The notes under the pieces were generated by a model that worked only from the letters and a program-made list of their open reading frames with translations, ran no database searches and was not told where the DNA came from. Both the position numbers and the translations under genes were made by a program. Of a stretch of DNA of 64,000 nt, positions 9,213 to 17,228 are shown piece after piece. Every line of letters begins with the position of its first letter. Positions within the stretch are counted from its first letter, which is position 1. This DNA comes from Facklamia miroungae (GTDB lineage: Bacteria; Bacillota; Bacilli; Lactobacillales; Aerococcaceae), in contig NZ_JAAXPS010000002.1 of the NCBI RefSeq assembly GCF_012396555.1, positions 1 to 64,000 on the forward strand. The letters run 5' to 3'.

Positions 9213-9241
9213 ATTTTAATTTAGCAAAAACGCTATGTCAA
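9213..9241 (-). promoter_or_regulatory. Promoter of the alanine/glycine symporter
   Basis: On the minus strand, TTGACA (9241-9236), 17-bp spacer, TAAAAT (9218-9213). The spacer carries the small palindrome TAGC-N6-GCTA, a possible operator. Confidence 0.7.
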
Positions 9242-9374
9242 TAAATTATTGAAAGCGGAAACAAATTTTGTTAAATATGCTAGTTAGATGGCTTAAAACA
9301 CAGCATTTTGACTAAATATTTTTTATTATTTAGAAAAATTATCCATTGCTCAGCTAATTAGTTTAAAATTATAG

Positions 9375-9417
9375 CTTAAGAAAAAGAATCTATCCCATCA
9401 AATGAGATAGATTCTTT
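9375..9417 (-). terminator. Terminator of the secreted repeat-protein gene
   Basis: AAAGAATCTATC paired with GATAGATTCTTT (12 bp). On the minus strand it is followed by further T's, 17 bp after the stop codon of the gene at 9434. Confidence 0.8.
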
Positions 9418-9433
9418 AATGATATTCTAATTA

Positions 9434-10951
9434 TTACTGAACTATTTGAAATGTCTGTTCATTAGCGTCTTCAAAGGTTTCCCAATTTGATTCTGTTTGT
9501 AAAGCTAGGATAACCTCTTCCTCATCATTAAGGATTTCAATTGTATCATTTTCCACCACTTGGTAGTGAATATTTTCTATTTGAATGGCATTAGCAACTG
9601 GCTCAGTCGTTTTCGCTATTTGAATTTCGACTTCTTCAGATAATTCAAAATCTGTTAAATTTTTAATCTCAAGCCCTAATTGATCAGCTACATCTTGACT
9701 AGGATTTAATAAATAGATCGTATTAAAGTCAAATAGATAGCCGTGATTGCTTTCATCAAAATATAGAGCACTTTGCTTAGGATGTTTAAGAAGACTTTCG
9801 ATTTGCAGGTCAAAATCAGTGATCGCGTCATCTTCTAAAATTGAAATATTCAATGGTGATTCAAGATCTTGTAATTGATAATAGGCAGTTACGACTGTCT
9901 CTTCTCTTGGTTTAACTTCTTCAAAGGTTGGGAAACTTTGTTGATTTGGATCTAATTGATAGTTCCCTGGTTCTAATTTTATAGTGGAATCTTCTTGAGA
10001 TTGAGAGACGAAGACTTGCTCATCCCAATTGTGTGCATAATCTTTCACTATTTGATTAGAAGTATTTTTGAATTCATATTTTACTACTAGCATTGGTAAT
10101 TCTTCATCTTGATTTCCAGCAGAATTTGGTGCTAATAAGGAGATGTATTTAATGAGATACTCACCAGTTTCCGTTTTGAACGTATAATGAAGTGGTAAAG
10201 TTTCTTTTTGATCTTGAGAAATTTCTTTTTGATTGTTTAAATGGTGAGCGAGCTGTTCATATTTGGGTGAGCTCTCACTTTCATCTTTGTTCTGATTTTT
10301 TGGATCGGAATCAGATGTACTGAAGATTTCTGGATATAATTTTTTGAAATTGTTATAGGGCATTGTGATATCTCCCCCGGTAGGCAGTTTAATTAAGTAT
10401 CGAATCGCTGCTTCGCGTACAGCACCTTCCGGAAGTTTTGCCAACATTTCATCTGTTACACCATAATAATGTAAAGAATAAAGGTATTCGTCATAAAAAC
10501 CTTGATCTACTTTTTCAGCCGCTTCCGCATAAGTATAGGATAGCCCCTTATCTTCAGAACTAGATGGGTTCTTCTCAGTGCTTGTTTGCGTATTTGAAAC
10601 AATCGAAGGATATAACTTTTTGAAATGAGCGTAGGGCATTGAAACATCCCCGCCAGTGGGTAATTCAATTAAATACTGGATCGCTGCTTCACGTACAGCA
10701 CCTTCCGGTAGGTTGGCAATCATTTGGTCCGTAACGCCGTAATAATGTAGAGAGTAGAGGTACTGATCGTAAAAATCTTCATCAACTTTTTTTGCGGCTT
10801 CCTCATAAGTATAGCTTAATCCGTTATCTTTATTCTCAACCTTTGTCTGGTCCGCTTCACCTGTTTCTTGGGCACAGATACCGATAGGTAAACTAGATGC
10901 TACAAGAGAGAGGATAGCAAGGGTAGGCACTAATTTATTTCTTAATGACAT
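9434..10951 (-). CDS. Secreted protein with two 74-aa repeats and a DUF5067-like domain
   Basis: 505 aa. Residues 1-28 are a signal peptide with a likely signal peptidase I site after ICA. Its single Cys is not in a good lipobox. Residues 44-117 and 136-209 are two near-identical repeats (GLSYTY, YSLHYYGVTD, LPEGAVREAAI, LPTGGD, KKLYP) joined by Ser/Thr/Asp-rich linkers. After an Asp/Glu/Lys/Gln linker, residues about 240-365 resemble a DUF5067 immunoglobulin-like domain (VKYEFKNTSNQ, PREETVVTAYYQL). The C-terminal 130 residues are a further acidic region. AAGGAG lies 11 bases before the ATG. A role at the cell surface is likely, but its function is unknown. Confidence 0.8.
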   Translation of the reverse strand: MSLRNKLVPTLAILSLVASSLPIGICAQETGEADQTKVENKDNGLSYTYEEAAKKVDEDFYDQYLYSLHYYGVTDQMIANLPEGAVREAAIQYLIELPTGGDVSMPYAHFKKLYPSIVSNTQTSTEKNPSSSEDKGLSYTYAEAAEKVDQGFYDEYLYSLHYYGVTDEMLAKLPEGAVREAAIRYLIKLPTGGDITMPYNNFKKLYPEIFSTSDSDPKNQNKDESESSPKYEQLAHHLNNQKEISQDQKETLPLHYTFKTETGEYLIKYISLLAPNSAGNQDEELPMLVVKYEFKNTSNQIVKDYAHNWDEQVFVSQSQEDSTIKLEPGNYQLDPNQQSFPTFEEVKPREETVVTAYYQLQDLESPLNISILEDDAITDFDLQIESLLKHPKQSALYFDESNHGYLFDFNTIYLLNPSQDVADQLGLEIKNLTDFELSEEVEIQIAKTTEPVANAIQIENIHYQVVENDTIEILNDEEEVILALQTESNWETFEDANEQTFQIVQ

Positions 10952-11100
10952 GACAGGACTCCTTATCGTTTTAATTTTATTATTTATATTTTAACATATT
11001 ATTTACAGCTTTTTATTTATATTTTAACTATAACTTCATAATAAAATGCGATTGACGCATATATATGTAAGCGTTAAACTTAATGTGCAGTTTTTAAAAG

Positions 11101-11190
11101 AGGATCGCTTTAGTGAGCCCTATCAATCTATCTGAAACCAGTTAACGATTCATCCAGGTAGAGTCACTAAAGTGGTAAGGAGCGGTGCCT
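11101..11190 (+). ncRNA. Candidate structured RNA leader before yfcC-pepT
   Basis: Three nested pairings can be drawn by eye. Outer stem: 11101-11108 (AGGATCGC) with 11182-11190 (GCGGTGCCT, one bulge). Middle stem: TTTAGTGA (11109-11116) with TCACTAAA (11164-11171). Inner stem: CTATCTG (11128-11134) with CAGGTAG (11155-11161). Unpaired conserved-looking strands lie between them. It ends about 60 bases before the transporter start. It does not match the SAM, TPP, FMN, lysine, T-box or purine riboswitches as I know them. No obvious intrinsic terminator follows, so its mode of action, if any, is unclear. Confidence 0.45.
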
Positions 11191-11249
11191 ATGGGTAATT
11201 AATAAAGCGTAAGTATTTATTTATTTTTTAATTATAGGAGGAATTATTT

Positions 11250-12788
11250 ATGTCGGAAGAGACAAAGAAAAATCAAGTTATTAAAAAGAAAAAGAGAAGT
11301 TTCCCAACGGCTTTTACTGTTTTATTCTTAATTCTAGTGTTATCATCGATTTTAACTTTTTTAGTTCCTGCGGGATCTTTTGATCGTTTACGCTACCAAG
11401 CTGAAGATAACACTTTTGTCAGAATAGCCATTGATGGCAGTGAAACAACGATGCCTGCCAGTGAGGAAGTTCTAAAAGAGAATAATATTACTGTTCCTTA
11501 TGAAAATTTTGTAAATGGGAAGGTAACAAAGCCTGTAGCAATCCCGGGCACTTATCAAGAAATGGAAAGTAAACCACAAGGTTTTGTCGATATTCTTAAA
11601 GCACCCATTATTGGGGTGGCGGAAAGTATCGGAATTATTACCTTTGTTTTAATTTTAGGTGGAATTATTGAAATCTTAAATAAGACAGGGGCTTTTGCCG
11701 CTGGAGTTGGAGCATTATCTAACAAAACGAAAGGCAAAGAATTTGTCCTTGTTTCAATTATTTTATTCCTAGTTTCTTTGGGAGGAACAACCTTCGGTTT
11801 TGCTGAAGAAACGATTGCTTTTTATCCAATTCTAATGCCTATCATTTTAGCTTCAGGTTATGACGCCATAGTTTGTATTTCGGCTATTTTCTTAGGTTCC
11901 GCGGTAGGTACCATGTTCTCTACTGTCAATCCTTTCTCAGTAGTCGTTGCTTCGAATGCGGCTGGAGTATCTTTAGGAGCTAGTCTACCTTATAAAATTG
12001 TAGGTGTAATTGGAGCTACCCTCATTACCTTGTTTTATATACGTCGCTACGCTGTTAAGGTCAAAAATGATCCTTCTCAGTCAATTATTGCTGATGAAAT
12101 GCCAGCTATTCGCGAACGTTTCTTGGAAGGGATTGATACGAATGTAGTACATGCGTTTGATTGGCGTAAAAGTGTGAGTTTAATTATTTTTGCTTTAGCT
12201 TTCGTTGTAATGATTTGGGGCGTCACCAGTCAAGATTGGTGGTTTGAGGAAATGTCCGCCTTATTCTTATTCATCGGAATCGTTGTAATGATTATTTCAG
12301 GTTTATCTGAAAAGGAAGCAGTTTCTACTTTCTTATCAGGTGCGGCAAGTTTGGTCAGTGTGGCGCTGATTATTGGGGTGGCACGTGGTATCAATATCAT
12401 TTTAGATAACGGTATGATTTCAGATACTTTCCTATTTCAAGCCTCTGAAATTATTGGTAAGATGAATGGTTTTGCCTTTGCTGTGGTACAAATGATTTTA
12501 TATACTTTTTTAGGTATTTTTATTCCATCTTCATCTGGTTTAGCAACTCTTTCGATGCCGATTATTGCACCTTTAGCCGATGTGGTGAATGTTGGACGTG
12601 ATGTGGTTGTTTCAGCTTATAACTACGGTCAAGGTCTCATGGCTTTTATCACACCGACAGGTTTAATTCTTGCAACGCTTGAATTAGTCGGAGTTACTTA
12701 TGATAAATGGTTAAAATTTGTCTTACCATTAATGATCATTATTGGACTATTCGCCATTGCTATGCTAGGACTACAGGTAATGTTCTAA
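11250..12788 (+). CDS. YfcC-family membrane transporter
   Basis: 512 aa with about 12 membrane helices. The N-terminus reads FPTAFTVLFLILVLSSILTFLVPAGSFDR, which is characteristic of the YfcC family (related to C4-dicarboxylate and basic amino acid carriers). A hydrophilic insertion at about 55-100 is followed by the GGIIEILNKTGAFAAGVG helix and the GGTTFGFAEETIAFYP motif. The late SSSGLATLSMPI and GQGLMAFITPT segments are also family features. A strong TAGGAGGA lies 9 bases before the ATG. The gene is followed at 25 bp by peptidase T, suggesting uptake or exchange of peptides or amino acids (inference). The exact substrate is unknown. Confidence 0.85.
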   Translation: MSEETKKNQVIKKKKRSFPTAFTVLFLILVLSSILTFLVPAGSFDRLRYQAEDNTFVRIAIDGSETTMPASEEVLKENNITVPYENFVNGKVTKPVAIPGTYQEMESKPQGFVDILKAPIIGVAESIGIITFVLILGGIIEILNKTGAFAAGVGALSNKTKGKEFVLVSIILFLVSLGGTTFGFAEETIAFYPILMPIILASGYDAIVCISAIFLGSAVGTMFSTVNPFSVVVASNAAGVSLGASLPYKIVGVIGATLITLFYIRRYAVKVKNDPSQSIIADEMPAIRERFLEGIDTNVVHAFDWRKSVSLIIFALAFVVMIWGVTSQDWWFEEMSALFLFIGIVVMIISGLSEKEAVSTFLSGAASLVSVALIIGVARGINIILDNGMISDTFLFQASEIIGKMNGFAFAVVQMILYTFLGIFIPSSSGLATLSMPIIAPLADVVNVGRDVVVSAYNYGQGLMAFITPTGLILATLELVGVTYDKWLKFVLPLMIIIGLFAIAMLGLQVMF

Positions 12789-12813
12789 CAAAAATAAACT
12801 TGGAGGAGAAAGA

Positions 12814-14037
12814 ATGAATAAAAATATCGAAAGATTCTATAAATATATTAGCATTGATTCGCAAAGTGATCCAAAATCGGACACTGTGCCCTCTTCACCA
12901 GGACAAATGGAATTGGGTAAAGTAGTGGTTGAAGATTTAAAGGAAATCGGTATAACAGATGTTGTCCAAGACGATCATGGTTATATTTATGCCACGATTC
13001 CTGGAAATGTCGAAGGGGTCCCAACCTTTGGTTTAGTTGTTCACTTGGACACAGCCGTCGAGATGAATGGTAAGTGTGACAACCCTCAGATCGTAGATTA
13101 CAAGGGCGGCGATATCAAACTAAATGACCAATTTACTATGAAGGTTGAAGATTTTCCCTTCTTAGAAGATTTAGTAGGGGAGACGTTGATTACAACAGAT
13201 GGAACGACATTATTAGGTGCGGACAACAAGGCTGGAATTGTTATCTTATTGGCTGTTGCTGATCATTTATTAACCCATCCTGAAATTCCACACGGCGATA
13301 TTCGTTTAGCGATAACGCCGGATGAAGAAATTGGCCGTGGCCCAGCTAAATTTGATGTAGAGCAGTTTGGCTGTGACTTTGCCTATACAGTAGACGGTGG
13401 CTTAATCGGCGGAATGGAATACGAGAATTTTAATGCGGCGAGTGCTTTTATTAAGATTCAAGGCAAAAATGTTCATCCGGGATCAGCTAAAAACGTGATG
13501 GTTAATGCCTTGCGTATTGCACTTGAAATTGAGAGTATGTTACCCGGTGAACAAAAACCCGAATATACGGAAGGATATGAAGGCTTTTTCTTATTAGATG
13601 TTATCGAAGGCAATGTTGAAGAAGCCAGAATGGAATATCTTATTCGTGATCATTCTATTGAAGCTTTTAACCAGAAGAAAGAAATGATGGAGGACATTGT
13701 TGCTTTCTTAAACAAAAAATATGGTGACAATATCCAGCTAGAAATCGAAGATACCTACTACAACATGCGTGAGAAAATTGAACCCCATATTGAAATTATT
13801 AATATGTTAGAACAATCAATGGTAGATGCCGGAGTTGAACCGGATATCAAGCCAATTCGTGGAGGATCTGATGGCGCGCAATTATCTTATAAAGGCTTAC
13901 CATGTCCCAATATGTTCACAGGTGGCTATAACTTCCATGGACGGTATGAATTCCTTTCTATTGATCAGATGAACAAAGCGATTGAAGTGATTATTAAGTT
14001 AGCTGAAAATAATGTGAAAATGCATCAAGAAAAGTAA
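12814..14037 (+). CDS. pepT: Peptidase T (tripeptide aminopeptidase)
   Basis: 407 aa, the full family length. It is a cytoplasmic zinc-dependent aminopeptidase of family M20B that removes the N-terminal residue of tripeptides. Visible metal and catalytic residues are H77 and D79 in LVVHLDTA, the bridging Asp in GADNKAG, the catalytic Glu pair in DEEIGRG, the Asp in TVDGG, and the late His in YNFHGRYEF. RGGSDGAQLSYKGLPCPN is the usual substrate-side segment. TTGGAGGAG precedes the ATG. Together with YfcC it suggests a peptide or amino acid nutrition unit. Confidence 0.95.
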   Translation: MNKNIERFYKYISIDSQSDPKSDTVPSSPGQMELGKVVVEDLKEIGITDVVQDDHGYIYATIPGNVEGVPTFGLVVHLDTAVEMNGKCDNPQIVDYKGGDIKLNDQFTMKVEDFPFLEDLVGETLITTDGTTLLGADNKAGIVILLAVADHLLTHPEIPHGDIRLAITPDEEIGRGPAKFDVEQFGCDFAYTVDGGLIGGMEYENFNAASAFIKIQGKNVHPGSAKNVMVNALRIALEIESMLPGEQKPEYTEGYEGFFLLDVIEGNVEEARMEYLIRDHSIEAFNQKKEMMEDIVAFLNKKYGDNIQLEIEDTYYNMREKIEPHIEIINMLEQSMVDAGVEPDIKPIRGGSDGAQLSYKGLPCPNMFTGGYNFHGRYEFLSIDQMNKAIEVIIKLAENNVKMHQEK

Positions 14038-14116
14038 GTCTGTAAAAGTTTTGATAGATCGTATGTTATGTATGTTATTATAATTAGCCAAAATGTTCTT
14101 GCTGGAGGAATGATGG

Positions 14117-14560
14117 GTGTCAGAAACAGTGGTTTTTATGAATATGTGTATGATTTGCCAAGGCGATCAAGTCCTTGTAATGGATCGAAAAAATCAGGAT
14201 TGGCCCGGAATTACTTTTCCAGGTGGTAAGGTTGAATATGGAGAATCATTTGTCGATTCTGTTATTCGTGAGGTAAAAGAAGAAACAGGATTGTTAATTT
14301 CAGGTCTCCATCTAAGTGGCATTAAACATTGGATGGATGACAATCAGAGATATGTAGTCTTTCTATATAAAGCTACTGAATGTGAAGGAAGAATTTCTTC
14401 TTCAACAGAAGGTGAGGTTTGGTGGGAAAAGCTAGCAAATCTGCCAGCCTTAGATTTAGCGCTTGATATGCTAGATATGATCTGTCTTTTCACTGGGGAT
14501 GGTATAAATGAATTCCACTATCGATTAGAAGATCAAGAGTGGAAAAAAGAGTTAAAGTAG
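14117..14560 (+). CDS. NUDIX hydrolase (8-oxo-dGTP diphosphatase-like)
   Basis: 147 aa. The Nudix box is complete: GGKVEYGESFVDSVIREVKEETGLLIS over about residues 34-55 (G-x5-E-x7-R-E-x2-E-E-x-G). The length and the short C-terminal extension match MutT/YjhB-type enzymes that hydrolyse oxidised nucleotides. The start is GTG 14117. GGAGG ends 8 bases upstream, and the two nearby ATGs (14110, 14113) are out of frame. The physiological substrate cannot be assigned from sequence. Confidence 0.85.
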   Translation: MSETVVFMNMCMICQGDQVLVMDRKNQDWPGITFPGGKVEYGESFVDSVIREVKEETGLLISGLHLSGIKHWMDDNQRYVVFLYKATECEGRISSSTEGEVWWEKLANLPALDLALDMLDMICLFTGDGINEFHYRLEDQEWKKELK

Positions 14561-15048
14561 GGCAAAGATTCATATATTTTTATATATAAATATAAAACGG
14601 TCAGAAAGAGAATCCTCTCACCCCCAATAAAAGAAGGCAATCTAAAGTCTTGACCTTAATTAAACCTACCAATATATTTTATACTATCGTGAAAGCTTTT
14701 CGTAATAGTGAGGCAATTTATTTATCATATATATATAAGAGGAAAAGACTTTTTCCTAAAGATGAAGAGCTCCTTAAATCCAGACTAGGATTTAGGGAGC
14801 TCTTCATCTTTGCTTGAGAATATCTTTTTATTTGATAAATTCAAACCATTTGTGAAGACCGTATAGATAATAGTGGATATGTAAATTTATTGTTAAGCTA
14901 GTTTTTAAAAATTTACAATAGGAGTGCAAATTTTACATGAAAATTACCTAGAATTTACAATCGCTTGGTACACTTTGTAGGTGTTAGTGAATTATTGAAT
15001 TATTTTAGTAATTTATTAATTTATAAAATGTTTCTTAGGAGGACAGAA
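14561..15048. other. Intergenic region with hairpin and ATTTACAAT repeats
   Basis: It holds a long hairpin at 14761-14807 and then the leader of the ABC operon. Two exact copies of ATTTACAAT (14911-14919 and 14953-14961, 42 bp apart) and a similar ATTTTACAT (14929-14937) flank the likely promoter. They could be operator half-sites. No gene is seen. Confidence 0.4.
14761..14807. terminator. Long hairpin, probable terminator
   Basis: GATGAAGAGCTCC pairs with GGGAGCTCTTCATC and the inner TTAAATCC with GGATTTA. The T-runs on both sides are short, so the efficiency is uncertain. It separates the NUDIX gene from the ABC operon. Confidence 0.6.
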
Positions 15049-16188
15049 ATGTCAGGTATTGAATTGAAAAATATCTACAAGGATTATGTCCCTGGTATTC
15101 ATGCAGTAACCAATTTGAACTTAGTTATTGAAGATGGGGAATTTGTGGTTTTAGTAGGACCTTCAGGATGTGGCAAATCAACAACCCTGAGAATGATAGC
15201 CGGTCTGGAAGATATTACTGCTGGTGAAGTTATGATTGGAGGTCAAGTTGTTAATAATATTCATCCTAAAGACCGTAATATTGCCATGGTTTTTCAAAAC
15301 TATGCCTTATATCCTCATATGACTGTTGCTGAAAATATGGGTTTCGGACTAAAAATGAAGAAAGTGGATCATGGAGATGTTAATAGTCGGGTGAAGGAAA
15401 CTGCCAAATCGATTGGTTTGGAAGAATATTTGGATCGTTTACCAAAAGAATTATCTGGTGGCCAACGTCAAAGGGTCGCACTAGGCCGAGCGATCGCTCG
15501 GCAACCGAAGGTGTTCTTAATGGACGAGCCTTTATCCAACTTAGATGCTAAATTAAGAGGTCAAACCCGGGCTGAAATTATTGAATTGACACGTGACTTA
15601 GGTATCACCACCATCTATGTCACTCATGACCAAGTAGAAGCTATGACCATGGCTGACCGGATCGTGATAATGGACAAGGGCTTTATTCAACAAGTCGGCA
15701 GTCCAAGAGATTTATATCTTGAGCCCGTTAATAAGTTTGTTGCTGGCTTTATGGGGTCACCTGCCATGAACTTTATTGATGTTAAAGTGACTTCAGAAGG
15801 TCTTGAAAGAGACAACCTATCCATGAAGGTGCCCCAAACGATGTTGGATGATTTGGTTGCTAAGGACTATTTGAATAAGACCGTAACTTTGGGCATTCGA
15901 CCTGAACATTTTCATTTGGCTAGAAAAGCTCCTAAAGCCTTGCAGGGCTTTGCTTGTAGGGCACCTATTAAGCTGGCGGAAATGCTAGGGTCAGAGACTT
16001 TAGTGCATTTTGACTTAATTGGACAGGCAATGGTTGCGAAGTTATTCACCATGGAACCTTTTGAACGTTATCAAGAAGAAAGTTTTGTTTTAGATTTTGA
16101 ACATATTCATTTCTTTGATCATGACACTGAACAAAGAATTCCGATACAAAGGCTTGACCCAGCTTTCTCTATCGAAGAGGAGGGATAA
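15049..16188 (+). CDS. Sugar ABC transporter ATP-binding protein (MsmK/UgpC type)
   Basis: About 379 aa. Walker A is GPSGCGKST, the Q-loop is FQNYALYPHMT, the signature is LSGGQRQRVALGRAI and Walker B is VFLMDEPLSNLDAKLR. Then come a D-loop, the H-loop (VTHDQVEA) and a C-terminal OB-fold regulatory domain (about 235-379, with RPEHF). This is the CUT1-type ATPase shared by oligosaccharide importers. ATG 15049 was chosen because AGGAGGACAG lies just before it. Upstream in-frame codons lack a ribosome binding site. It is the first gene of a seven-gene operon, unusual because most LplABC-type importers borrow an ATPase encoded elsewhere. Confidence 0.93.
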   Translation: MSGIELKNIYKDYVPGIHAVTNLNLVIEDGEFVVLVGPSGCGKSTTLRMIAGLEDITAGEVMIGGQVVNNIHPKDRNIAMVFQNYALYPHMTVAENMGFGLKMKKVDHGDVNSRVKETAKSIGLEEYLDRLPKELSGGQRQRVALGRAIARQPKVFLMDEPLSNLDAKLRGQTRAEIIELTRDLGITTIYVTHDQVEAMTMADRIVIMDKGFIQQVGSPRDLYLEPVNKFVAGFMGSPAMNFIDVKVTSEGLERDNLSMKVPQTMLDDLVAKDYLNKTVTLGIRPEHFHLARKAPKALQGFACRAPIKLAEMLGSETLVHFDLIGQAMVAKLFTMEPFERYQEESFVLDFEHIHFFDHDTEQRIPIQRLDPAFSIEEEG

Positions 16189-16189
16189 T

Positions 16190-17197
16190 GTGGAAAAGGA
16201 AAAATCGAAAATGGATAATTGGTTTCAATTTAAAGGTTCCCACCAAGTAGAGAAAAAACCAGTGGACCCACACTTTCGGCCTAATAAAAGGACTTGGAAA
16301 CAAAAGTGGCAGAAGTATGGTGTCTTCTATTTGATGTTGTTACCAGCCATCATCTTTTTCTTAGTCTTCTCATACTGGCCGATGACCGGAGTGGTACTCG
16401 CTTTTCGCAAATTCACTTTTACCTCAGGTATGTATGGAGCCGATTGGGTTGGATTAGAGTATTTTAAAAACTTCTTTAATGACCGAGAATCTGGGATGTT
16501 CGTTCGTAATACCTTAATTATTTCTTTGATTAAGTTGTTTCTCTATCTTCCATTTCCAATTATGCTCGCTTTAATGCTGAATGAAATTCGCAAGCCTAAA
16601 TTAAGAGGGTTCTATCAATCAGTTTCCTACCTTCCTTATTTTATTTCTTGGGTGGTTGTTGTAGGAATAATCAGTCGACTCTTTGCTCCTGATACAGGTT
16701 TAATCAATGTTTTCTTGCGGGATTTAGGTCTCAGTGATGGAAGTAAATTTTGGATGATGGATACCGGCTTCTTTTATCCAGCAGTCTTTATTTCTTACCT
16801 TTGGAAGAATATTGGCTGGGACTCGATCATTTACTTTGCAGCGATTATGGGGATTTCTCCTTCGCTTTATGAAGCAGCTGCCATTGATGGAGCTAGCCGA
16901 CTTCAGCAAACGAGACATATTACCTTGCCTGGAATCAGAGGGACTATCATGATTCTCTTTATTCTTTCATTAGGAGGGATCTTGACTGCTGGCTTTGATC
17001 AAATTTATTTGATGCAAAACCCAGGAAATTACACTGTATCAGAAACCATTGATACGTATATCGTAAAGACCGGTTTAGAACAAGCTAAATACGGGCCTGC
17101 AACTGCTGTTGGACTCTTGCAAGGGATTGCTGGATTAGTCTTAACAGTCATAGCCAACAAAATGGCTGATAAATATGGAGATAATGCCGTTTGGTAA
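16190..17197 (+). CDS. Carbohydrate ABC transporter permease (LplB/YteP type)
   Basis: About 335 aa with six membrane helices. The segment PAIIFFLVFSYWPMTGVVLAFRKF is typical of LplB. The EAA loop reads YEAAAIDGASRLQQTRHITLPGI, contacting the ATPase. The start is taken as GTG 16190, one base after the ATPase stop, with GAGGAGGG upstream. ATG 16211 is an alternative. It pairs with the second permease at 19000. Confidence 0.9.
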   Translation: MEKEKSKMDNWFQFKGSHQVEKKPVDPHFRPNKRTWKQKWQKYGVFYLMLLPAIIFFLVFSYWPMTGVVLAFRKFTFTSGMYGADWVGLEYFKNFFNDRESGMFVRNTLIISLIKLFLYLPFPIMLALMLNEIRKPKLRGFYQSVSYLPYFISWVVVVGIISRLFAPDTGLINVFLRDLGLSDGSKFWMMDTGFFYPAVFISYLWKNIGWDSIIYFAAIMGISPSLYEAAAIDGASRLQQTRHITLPGIRGTIMILFILSLGGILTAGFDQIYLMQNPGNYTVSETIDTYIVKTGLEQAKYGPATAVGLLQGIAGLVLTVIANKMADKYGDNAVW

Positions 17198-17228
17198 TAC
17201 TCAATAAAAATTAAAAAGGAGCTTAAAT

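Noticed and set aside
11101-11190. T-box or known amino acid riboswitch
   Set aside because: It lacks the T-box sequence, the specifier loop and a terminator. Core motifs of known riboswitches are not present, so it was left as an unclassified structure.
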